From contig CAYZWU010000016.1 of the NCBI GenBank assembly GCA_964482235.1, positions 34,002 to 98,001 of the forward strand: a stretch of 64,000 nt of DNA, read 5' to 3'. The stretch comes from CAYZWU01 sp964482235. Its GTDB lineage: Bacteria > Planctomycetota > B15-G4 > CAYZWU01. Of this stretch, positions 16,829 through 23,904 are shown piece after piece. The number at the start of each line of letters is the position of its first letter. Position 1 is the first letter of the stretch. The notes beneath the pieces are model-generated. The model was not told the origin of the DNA, did not search any database, and saw nothing but the letters and a program-made list of their open reading frames with translations. Made by a program: the position numbers and the translations under genes.

Positions 16829-17476
16829 ATGAAAACGCCCTTTTACCTGAAGATTCTCATGATGGCCATGCTTTCTCCCGTCGTGTTCATCGGCTGTGCC
16901 GGAGATGATGGCGTCGTCGATGACGGGGACGGCGACACGTTGGGCAACCTTCCCAAGTGGGTCAGAGTGGCCAACAGCACCTATGCCGATGACGACGGAT
17001 CATCGGTCATCTACGTGGTCGGTATTGCCAAGGTCGGTCCTGATCCGTCCATGACGGCGAACATGGCCGAGAACGACGGCATCGTCAAGATGTCCCGCGT
17101 CCTCAACACCCACGTCAGGACCATGTTCACCTCGTATGCCAGGGTTGCGGGCGATTATTACGATGAAGCCACGTTGAGCTCCATCCGCGACGACGAGCAG
17201 GTGTCCCGCTCTCTCTCCGAGAGTTTCGTATCCGGCCTCAGGCCCGTGAACAGGTACGAGAACGAAAACGCCCACTACGTCCTGATGAAACTTGATCTGG
17301 ACAACCAGCTGCTCGAGCGGTTGAATGACAGTGCCAAGAAGTATGTCCGCGAGAGGTTCGCCAAGAAGATCAAGGTCCAGAGGGAGGAAGCCGTCAACAA
17401 GATGGACGAGGCTTCCGCCGCCCTCAAGAAGGAGCTGGCCGCAGCCGAGTACGAGCCTGTTCCTGACATGGATTGA
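16829..17476 (+). CDS. LPP20-like lipoprotein 1
   Basis: The 215-residue product has a lipoprotein signal (MKTPFYLKILMMAML, then VVFIGC with Cys25) and an acidic Asp/Gly linker. The LPKWV motif and VIYVVGIAKVG...MAENDGIVKMSRVLN segment follow the pattern of the LPP20/FlgP-like domain: a P-W start, a G(I/V)G turn and a long helix in which residues are regularly spaced. The C-terminal third is a charged helix (about 160-210). The ATG at 16829 has AAGGAG seven bases upstream. It is the first of four consecutive genes coding lipoproteins with this domain. LPP20-type proteins form outer-membrane-associated rings or sheaths in some bacteria; the function here is unknown. Confidence 0.75.
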   Translation: MKTPFYLKILMMAMLSPVVFIGCAGDDGVVDDGDGDTLGNLPKWVRVANSTYADDDGSSVIYVVGIAKVGPDPSMTANMAENDGIVKMSRVLNTHVRTMFTSYARVAGDYYDEATLSSIRDDEQVSRSLSESFVSGLRPVNRYENENAHYVLMKLDLDNQLLERLNDSAKKYVRERFAKKIKVQREEAVNKMDEASAALKKELAAAEYEPVPDMD

Positions 17477-17508
17477 TCGAGACCTACTTCGTATTCCTAG
17501 CTATCCGC

Positions 17509-17541
17509 CTGGGGGCAGGGATTTCCATTCCCTGTCCCCAG
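17509..17541 (+). terminator. Stable hairpin after LPP20-like gene 1
   Basis: A 13-bp stem with one G-T wobble (CTGGGGGCAGGGA / TCCCTGTCCCCAG) closes a seven-base loop in the 99-base gap between the first two lipoprotein genes. The downstream bases (cattatcctccattctttc) are pyrimidine-rich but not a T-run. It may reduce readthrough or protect the upstream message rather than terminate completely. Confidence 0.5.
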
Positions 17542-17575
17542 CATTATCCTCCATTCTTTCATGTGGAGACGATCG

Positions 17576-18013
17576 ATGAAAACCGTGCCAGGAAAGCTGA
17601 TCGGTTTTTCCGTTTTTCTCATCCTTGTCGGCTGCGTGTCGTGCCCTCCAGAGTGGTACAAGATTCCCCCGAACGATGGCGACTACCTCTATGCCGTCGG
17701 CTGGAGCGGCCCGACCCACAAGCCGAGCCGGTCGCGCGAACAGGCTCTCACCCGCGCCATGGCTTTCCTCAGCGCCCAGGTCAAGGTCCACATCAAGCAG
17801 GAGCTTGTTGTCACCCAGGACTGGGACGGCATCCAGGAGGTGTCGCAGCTGACGGAGCGGTTTATCGATTCCAAGATAAAAGGCGCCGAGATCGTGGCCG
17901 AGCACGCCTGCTTCAATGACGGCAAGCACAGCAGCCGCGATCCCAGGACCAAGAACCCGGGCGGCAGCACGTACATCCTGGTCAGGCTCGCCAAGTCGGG
18001 GCTGCTGGAGTAG
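17576..18013 (+). CDS. LPP20-like lipoprotein 2
   Basis: The 145-residue protein has a lipoprotein signal ending FLILVGC (Cys20) and a single LPP20-like domain: PPEWYKIPPN, YLYAVGWSGPTHKPSRSREQ and the helix ALTRAMAFLSAQVKVHIKQE, followed by a conserved second helix and final strand YILVRLAK. This is the minimal version of the fold in the cluster. The ATG at 17576 has GGAG seven bases upstream. It lacks any extra domain, so it could be a partner or subunit of the larger neighbour encoded at 18594. Confidence 0.75.
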   Translation: MKTVPGKLIGFSVFLILVGCVSCPPEWYKIPPNDGDYLYAVGWSGPTHKPSRSREQALTRAMAFLSAQVKVHIKQELVVTQDWDGIQEVSQLTERFIDSKIKGAEIVAEHACFNDGKHSSRDPRTKNPGGSTYILVRLAKSGLLE

Positions 18014-18084
18014 CCGCCGGGCGACGCTTCAAGACCGGTCCGCCGGCAGGGAAATAGACCGGCCGGCAAGAGGAGGCTCGATTT

Positions 18085-18525
18085 GTGTCCCGACCCTTTT
18101 TCAGATTCCTGATCCTGATCTTCCTGCCCGTGCTCCCCGGCTGCTTTCTCACGGGGCATCAGCTCCCGGACTGGATGGCCGAGCGCCCCACGGCAGCCGG
18201 CTACCTCTACGGCGTCGGCCTGTCAGGAGAGACCGAGGATCCCGGGAGGGAACGCGATCAGGCCATCGAGCGCGCCATGTGCGAGATCTGGTGCCAGGTG
18301 TACGGGGTGTGCGACTGCGAATTCGAGATCAAGAAGGAGTGGGACAACGGCACGATCACCATGGCCGCCATGAGAGACAACCGCACGATCCGCACTATCA
18401 CGGGTGTGCAGGTGTTGAAGGAGTTCATCGACGAGGATTTCTTCGAGCTGTTCACTCCGCAGCGGTTTCGACAGGAAACATTTTTCGTCCTGCTCCGAGT
18501 TCCGGCCGGCGCCCTGGGCGGCTGA
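18085..18525 (+). CDS. LPP20-like lipoprotein 3, GTG start
   Basis: The 146-residue product has a lipobox (LPVLPGC, Cys20), then LPDWMAERPTAAGYLYGVGLSG and a helix of regularly spaced residues (GRERDQAIERAMCEIWCQVYG), the same layout as the 17576 product. The start is GTG at 18085, nine bases after GAGGAGG. Four Cys in the helix region (CEIWCQVYGVCDCE) are unusual for the family and could form disulfides in the periplasm. It is 71 bases from the previous gene and 68 from the next, so the cluster is probably one operon. Confidence 0.72.
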   Translation: MSRPFFRFLILIFLPVLPGCFLTGHQLPDWMAERPTAAGYLYGVGLSGETEDPGRERDQAIERAMCEIWCQVYGVCDCEFEIKKEWDNGTITMAAMRDNRTIRTITGVQVLKEFIDEDFFELFTPQRFRQETFFVLLRVPAGALGG

Positions 18526-18593
18526 TCCCTATGCTGCATCGAGTGGAGCGCGTTAGGAAAGAATTCCAGGTTTCTTCTTCCGGAGACAGAGTC

Positions 18594-20171
18594 ATGACCG
18601 TTCGCAGAAAACACGCAGCCCCCGTTTTAATCGCCCTCCTGGTTGCCGGCCTGCTTGTCGGCTGTTTATCGGACGACGGCGGGCAAAACGGCGGCGAGGG
18701 ACTTTACGGTCTGAGTTCCGACGCGCCCGAATGGGCCAGGACCGGCCAGGTTCCGGGCATCCCGCTGGGATCGTACCTTGTGGGCCACGGCGTGTCGTCG
18801 CCGGGCTTCGTGGAAGCCGATGCCTATGACATGTCCAAGATCCGGGCTCTCGAGGAGATCTCGCAGCAGATCGAGGTGAAGGTGAAGAGCGAGTTCACCT
18901 CGAGGATGAAGATGGTGATGACGAACGAGGACATCGGCCAGCTCACCGACGTGGAGAGCTTCTCCAAGCTCGAATCGGTGGAGCTCCTCGCAGGTGCCGA
19001 GATCGTCCGGAAGTATTACGACGAGGAGACCGGGATTGGTGTGATGATCGTCCGGCTCGACCGCGCCAAGCTCTCCGAGCGGCTTCTCGGCCAGGCCACG
19101 GACTGCCAGAAACAGGTCGTCGCCCATCTCGGGTTCCTCGATGAGTCGAAGGGCGCCGGCGACATCGCCTCCGCCTTGAAAAGCCTGGTCCATGCCCACC
19201 ACGGCCTGGTGACGGCTCTTTCCAAGCAGGGGAAGGCTTTGGCCGCCGGTACCACGAGGTCGCAGAAAGACCGTTTCGAGGCGCTGAAGCTGGCCGACTT
19301 CTGGAATCGGGTGACTCGCGAGTCCGATCTCCTTTCCGGCTCCGTCAGGCTGGAGGCCCTGTCCGGCAACAAGCAGAAGGCCGGGCTCTCGGGCCACATC
19401 AAGAAGCCGATCAAGATCAAGGTCACATGGAAGGGAAAGCCCGTTTCCGGCTTCCCCGTGACCGTCGAGCTTGCCGAGGACCAGGGCACGGTGATCCGGC
19501 ATGGCGACACGACGGACAGGAACGGCGACTTCTCCTTCGAGCTCCGCGAGATGAAGGCCTCGGGCGATCACAGCAACACGGTCGTTGCGACCCTCGACTT
19601 CAAGGCCGTGGAAAAGAAGTCGGATCTCGACGCTCCGTCGTGCGAGGTCACCTACCTCATGCCAACGAAGAAGACCACGCGCGTGGCCGTGATCTTCTAC
19701 GAGACGATCGACGAGCGCCCTGTCAGGGAGCCCTACTCGGGAAGCCATCTCAAGGAAGCCCTGGGCAACATCGGTTTCCAGATCGTGACCCCTGATCTTC
19801 GGAGGCCGGTTCGCGAGGTGGTGCGCATGCCGCCCAACGCCCTGGCCGAGCTCCTGGGAGATCTCTGCGACTATGTCATCGTGGGCACGGCGGAATGCTT
19901 CGAGTCGAGCAAGGGGAGCAAGTCCGCCTATCACAAGGAAAGCTGGTCGGTCTATTACAAGACCCGCGCGGTCATGGACGCCCTGGAGCTCGAGTCCGGC
20001 AACACGATCCGGTACGAGGTTCCCAGGGAGGACACGAAGTACGGCGGACTGAATACCAAGAAGGAACAGGTGGCCCAGGATTCCATCAAGCTGGCCGGCG
20101 AAATGATGTCCGAATATCTCAGCGCGAAGTTCGCCGCTCGCTTCGAGGGCGGCGAAGAGTGGAAGAAGTGA
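18594..20171 (+). CDS. LPP20-like lipoprotein 4 with C-terminal extension
   Basis: The 525-residue product has a lipobox (LLVGC, Cys22) and an LPP20-like domain (about 38-165) starting DAPEWART and containing VGHGVSSPGF and the long helix SKIRALEEISQQIEVKVKSE. A helical middle follows, then an Ig-like strand region (about 265-345; IKIKVTWKGKPVSGFPVTVE). The C-terminal domain has TRVAVIFYETIDERPV and DYVIVGTAECFESS, reminiscent of LpoB/CsgG/FlgT-type lipoprotein folds. The ATG at 18594 has GGAG eight bases upstream. Its last 53 bases overlap the convergent lpxK gene. It is the only multi-domain member of the cluster and may be the scaffold for the smaller three. Confidence 0.72.
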   Translation: MTVRRKHAAPVLIALLVAGLLVGCLSDDGGQNGGEGLYGLSSDAPEWARTGQVPGIPLGSYLVGHGVSSPGFVEADAYDMSKIRALEEISQQIEVKVKSEFTSRMKMVMTNEDIGQLTDVESFSKLESVELLAGAEIVRKYYDEETGIGVMIVRLDRAKLSERLLGQATDCQKQVVAHLGFLDESKGAGDIASALKSLVHAHHGLVTALSKQGKALAAGTTRSQKDRFEALKLADFWNRVTRESDLLSGSVRLEALSGNKQKAGLSGHIKKPIKIKVTWKGKPVSGFPVTVELAEDQGTVIRHGDTTDRNGDFSFELREMKASGDHSNTVVATLDFKAVEKKSDLDAPSCEVTYLMPTKKTTRVAVIFYETIDERPVREPYSGSHLKEALGNIGFQIVTPDLRRPVREVVRMPPNALAELLGDLCDYVIVGTAECFESSKGSKSAYHKESWSVYYKTRAVMDALELESGNTIRYEVPREDTKYGGLNTKKEQVAQDSIKLAGEMMSEYLSAKFAARFEGGEEWKK

Positions 20172-21207
20172 TCGCTTCCAGGAGCTCCGCCTCCCGGCCG
20201 CGAAACCCGATCTCGATCTTCAGCACCAGGAACCGCGCCGCCTCGGGGAAAGAGGCCAGCTTGACGCTGTCCTTGGCCGTGGTCAGCACAGCCTCGGCCC
20301 CTGAATCCCTTGCCGCCTGAACAACGCGCGCCACGTCGCCCGATCCGAAGTCGTGGTGATCCCGGAAGACCCTCTCCCCCGTGACACGAACGCCGAGCTC
20401 GAGGGCGGTGCGCCTGAACGATCCGGGGTCGGCGATCGCCGAGCAGAGAAAGACCGCCTTCCCGTCAAGGTCCGCCGGATCGACCCGCTTCTCCCCCCCC
20501 ACTGTTCCGAGGCCGGATGGAACGTGATCGCTGTGGAAAACCGGCGCCCCGGGAGAGAGAGCCTGCACCCTGCCTGTCGTTTTTTCCAGATCGTCTTCGA
20601 AAATCCTGCCGCACCGCGTCAGCACGACGAGATCCGCCCGCGCCAGTCCGGAGGCCGGCTCGCGGAGCAGTCCGGCGGGCAGGATCCTCCCGCCGCTGAA
20701 TGGAGAGCGGGCATCCAGCGTGACCAGATCGCAATCCCTGCCGATCCTGCGATGCTGGAACCCGTCGTCCAGGATGATGAAGTCGGCGCCCATCTCGTCG
20801 ACGGCCTTCCTGGCCGCCGCCACGCGATCAGGGTCCTGCACCACGATCAACCCGGGAATCTCCCGCTTCAGCAGGAGCCCCTCGTCGTTGATGAGCTCCC
20901 CGTCGCGCAGCTTCCCCCTGTATCCCCTGGCCACGACGGCAACGGCCTTTCCCCTCGTTTTCATCTCGCGGGCCAGCCAGGCCACGAGGGGGGTCTTGCC
21001 AGTACCGCCGGCAGTGAGGTTCCCCACGCAGACCACCGGAACGTCGATCCTGTGCGTCCGGAAGATACCCCGGGAGTAGAAGTGATTGCGAAGACGGATC
21101 ACGGCCTCGTAGGGCCAGGATGCCAGGAGAAGGAAAGGACGAAGAAGGCGAACCATCCCGCGCGACTCCTCGCCAAGCAGGGCTTGCCTGAACTCTTCCC
21201 TGCTCAT
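20119..21207 (-). CDS. lpxK: Tetraacyldisaccharide 4'-kinase (lipid A synthesis)
   Basis: LpxK phosphorylates the 4' position of the tetraacyldisaccharide precursor of lipid A at the inner membrane. The 362-residue product has the N-terminal membrane-associated helix, the P-loop VGNLTAGGTGKTPLV (61-75) and the DDGFQHRRI motif (147-155) that is diagnostic of the family, plus VVARGYRG and LPAGLLREP. Length is normal. It shows that this organism makes lipid A and so has an outer membrane. The start lies nine bases after the parA stop, so the two form an operon. The 3' end overlaps the convergent lipoprotein gene by 53 bases. Confidence 0.95.
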   Translation of the reverse strand: MSREEFRQALLGEESRGMVRLLRPFLLLASWPYEAVIRLRNHFYSRGIFRTHRIDVPVVCVGNLTAGGTGKTPLVAWLAREMKTRGKAVAVVARGYRGKLRDGELINDEGLLLKREIPGLIVVQDPDRVAAARKAVDEMGADFIILDDGFQHRRIGRDCDLVTLDARSPFSGGRILPAGLLREPASGLARADLVVLTRCGRIFEDDLEKTTGRVQALSPGAPVFHSDHVPSGLGTVGGEKRVDPADLDGKAVFLCSAIADPGSFRRTALELGVRVTGERVFRDHHDFGSGDVARVVQAARDSGAEAVLTTAKDSVKLASFPEAARFLVLKIEIGFRGREAELLEAITSSTLRRPRSERRTSR

Positions 21208-21216
21208 CGGCTCCTT

Positions 21217-22278
21217 TCAGAATCCTTCCTGTCCGAAGGAGGTTTCCTGTTCCCGGGAAGGGGGCGGTGGATCGACTCTTGCCTCTCCCTGCCTCGTTTC
21301 GAGAGCAGCGGGCTCGGTCCGCTCCTCCTTCTCCGGTTCCGGATCGACGGGCGCGGTCTCCACCCGCTCCTGTTCCTGCGGCACCGATTCCACGACAGCG
21401 GTCTCTCCCGCTCCCGGATCCACCGGCGTCGATCCGACGGCAGCGGACCCGGCAGCCACCGCCTGCTCGCGGCTCGCCTCCGCATCAGCGGGCGCGATGC
21501 GCCTCCCCTTTTCCTGCGCAAGGATCTCCTCGGCAAGCTCCCAGTAGTCGAGGGCTCCGATCGACTGGGGCTCGTACTCGAAGATCGTCGTCCCGTGGCT
21601 CGCCGCCTCGGCCAGCCGGATGTTCTGCCTGATCTTCGTGTTGAAGACCACATCGCCGAAGTACCCCTCGACCTCGTCGAGCACCTCCTTGGCCAGGTTG
21701 GTCTGGGAGCGGAACATGCAGACGATGATCCCCGTCACCTTCAGCAGCGGATTGAGGCGGCTTCGGATCAGCTGGACCACCTCCATCAGCTTCCCCATCC
21801 CCTGCAGGGCGAAGAACTCGGCCTGGATCGGCACGAAGACCTCGCGAGCCGCGGTGAGGGCGTTCAGCGAAAGGAGACCGAGCGACGGGGGGCAGTCGAT
21901 CAGCACGTAGTCGGGCCTCTCCTTCAGATCGCTCATGTAGGCGGTCAGGCCGTCCTGGAGCAGGAGTTCCCTCCCCACCGTGTTGACCAGCTCCAGGTCC
22001 GCGCTGCAGAGGTCGATGCTCGACGGCGCGATCCGGAGATTCTCCACACCCGTATCCCGGATGATATCCTCGAAACAGCATCGCGACGTGAGGAGATCGT
22101 AGATCGACATGTCCGAGTCCGACAGGGTGGCATCGAGGTGAAGGCTCAGGTTGGCCTGGGGATCGATATCCACCAGCAGCACCTTGCGGCCGCGACGGGC
22201 CAGGGCGCCCCCCAGATTGGCTGCCGTCGTGGTCTTGCCCACGCCCCCCTTCTGATTGATCAATGCAATGATTCTCAT
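21217..22278 (-). CDS. ParA/Soj-type ATPase with long acidic Pro/Glu tail
   Basis: The 353-residue product has the deviant Walker A QKGGVGKTT (residues 9-17), DIDPQANLSLHLD, the Walker B region YVLIDCPPSLGLL and the PIQAEFFALQGM segment of Soj/ParA proteins. Such ATPases move chromosomes, plasmids or other cargo on the nucleoid. From about residue 262 to the end there is a low-complexity Pro/Glu/Ala tail that most ParA proteins lack. No parB gene is adjacent. The ATG at 22278 has GGTGG six bases upstream; a GTG nine bases earlier is possible. The gene is nine bases from lpxK, an odd pairing of a ParA with lipid A synthesis. Confidence 0.88.
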   Translation of the reverse strand: MRIIALINQKGGVGKTTTAANLGGALARRGRKVLLVDIDPQANLSLHLDATLSDSDMSIYDLLTSRCCFEDIIRDTGVENLRIAPSSIDLCSADLELVNTVGRELLLQDGLTAYMSDLKERPDYVLIDCPPSLGLLSLNALTAAREVFVPIQAEFFALQGMGKLMEVVQLIRSRLNPLLKVTGIIVCMFRSQTNLAKEVLDEVEGYFGDVVFNTKIRQNIRLAEAASHGTTIFEYEPQSIGALDYWELAEEILAQEKGRRIAPADAEASREQAVAAGSAAVGSTPVDPGAGETAVVESVPQEQERVETAPVDPEPEKEERTEPAALETRQGEARVDPPPPSREQETSFGQEGF

Positions 22279-22492
22279 AATAGCCACCCAATCTCGTTCG
22301 AGGCCGCAAGAACTCCTCCCGCTCGCCTGACAGACGTAGTGTATGAACAGTCTCGATCCAGGTCAACCGCGGACTCCGCGGTGTAGGAGCAAAGTGATAA
22401 TGTCCCCTTCGCGGTCCCGGCCGGACAAGCCCGGTGCTCCGGTGGATTCTGATGCCTTGAGATCGCGCCGGATCTGTGTTGTCATGTTTTCC

Positions 22493-23782
22493 ATGACTGA
22501 CAGCAAAAAGGAAAACGAGAACGGACTGGCATTAGAAAAGGCCTCATCCCTCATCGAGGAAAAGGATTACCGCTCCGCATTCGCCTGCCTCCTCGATCTG
22601 CTGAAGAACGATCCCAAGAATTCTTCCGCCCTGGAGGCCGCGGCCCGCACGGCCGCCAAGCTCGGCGACCGTGCCGGGGGGGAGCTGTTCGAATCCCTGG
22701 CCGGCAACCCGGAGGATCCGGAGCTGCTCTACCGTACGGGATTTCACCTGACCGGCAACGGGCGATCCGATGTGGGCATCCCTTATCTCGAAGCCTGCAT
22801 GGCGGTCTGTCCGGAGAACGGCGATGTCCGCTACGAGCTCGGCTACGCCTGCTTCCAGTCCCGGCTCTTCGAAAGATCCGCCGACCTTCTGTCCGATCTT
22901 CGCGGCCTCTCCCCGGAACGGATCGCGGCTTCGGGGCTGCTGCGCGTGGAGAGCCTGCTCTATTCCGGCAGGATCGACGAGGCCGCGGCGGACCTGTCCC
23001 GCCTGAAGAACGCCTCGCTCCCCGCGGGAGCGGAAGACTCCCTCCTTGCGATGAACCTTTTGCTCCGCCGCCTGCGCCGGATCGGCGAGGAGCCGCCCCG
23101 GTCGCTGCGCGAATGGCACTATGCCCAGCACGGCGCCGTGCTTCTCTCCGAGTCGAGGCGTGAGGGCAACATGGGGAGATATCCTTCCCTTTCCATGAAC
23201 AGCACGGCCATCGGCGCGGTGATCAGGCAGCTGAAGACCTTTCTCGACCTGATCGAGATCATCCCATCGGCGATCCTCTTTCACGATACCGACGGCGAGA
23301 TCCTTGCCCTGGCGGCCGGCAGCATCCTCGAGCGTCCCGTGCGCGGCTTCTCCCAGCGGTCGGGCAAGAGAGAGCTTCTCGTGATCCCTGACACGGAGTC
23401 GCTCAAGGGGATCGAGGAAACGGTCAGCAGCCGTGCCGATGTGGAGCACCTCTTCTGCTTCCGGATCGATCCGGCCCGCAGCGCGCCGGTGGTTCCCGAC
23501 ATCACGGGAATCATGGCGCGTGCCTTCAGGTTTCCCTGGCAGAGCCGGATCGAGGTCTTCGAGACCACGGGCGAGAAGCCGCTGGCCCGGGAGATCGCGG
23601 CCGACGACAGGCCGCCGTGGGAGATAGCCCGCGAGATCGCCGACGCAGGGCGCCAGTTGCCGGAAGACGGCCGGATGATCGAGGCCTCTGGATTCTACTG
23701 CCGCCATCGCAACCTTCTCATCTCCACCAACAGCAAGCTCTTTCCTTTCCGCCGCGCCTTCACGACATTCTCACCCTTCTGA
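22493..23782 (+). CDS. TPR-type protein upstream of the molybdenum hydroxylase operon
   Basis: The 429-residue product has tetratricopeptide-like helix pairs in its first half: LALEKASSLIEEKDYRSAFA, LLYRTGFHLTGNG, VRYELGYACFQSRLFERSA and GLLRVESLLYSGRIDEAAAD. The second half (about 235-429) has mixed alpha/beta segments, such as SAILFHDTDGEILALAAG, and is not recognised. There is no signal peptide. The start is uncertain: the ATG at 22493 and one at 22484 both lack a clear ribosome site. It lies divergent from parA and 122 bases upstream of the first hydroxylase gene, so it could head that transcript. Confidence 0.6.
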   Translation: MTDSKKENENGLALEKASSLIEEKDYRSAFACLLDLLKNDPKNSSALEAAARTAAKLGDRAGGELFESLAGNPEDPELLYRTGFHLTGNGRSDVGIPYLEACMAVCPENGDVRYELGYACFQSRLFERSADLLSDLRGLSPERIAASGLLRVESLLYSGRIDEAAADLSRLKNASLPAGAEDSLLAMNLLLRRLRRIGEEPPRSLREWHYAQHGAVLLSESRREGNMGRYPSLSMNSTAIGAVIRQLKTFLDLIEIIPSAILFHDTDGEILALAAGSILERPVRGFSQRSGKRELLVIPDTESLKGIEETVSSRADVEHLFCFRIDPARSAPVVPDITGIMARAFRFPWQSRIEVFETTGEKPLAREIAADDRPPWEIAREIADAGRQLPEDGRMIEASGFYCRHRNLLISTNSKLFPFRRAFTTFSPF

Positions 23783-23904
23783 TGCGGCACCCCTCCGGCG
23801 GTCTCGAATGACCTCCCCGGCGGTCTTGATTCGCCGCAGGATCGGGCATATGATCAATGGCCTGTTTTTCCGATTCGCCCCGGAAGAGAAGGAGAACGAT
23901 CCTG

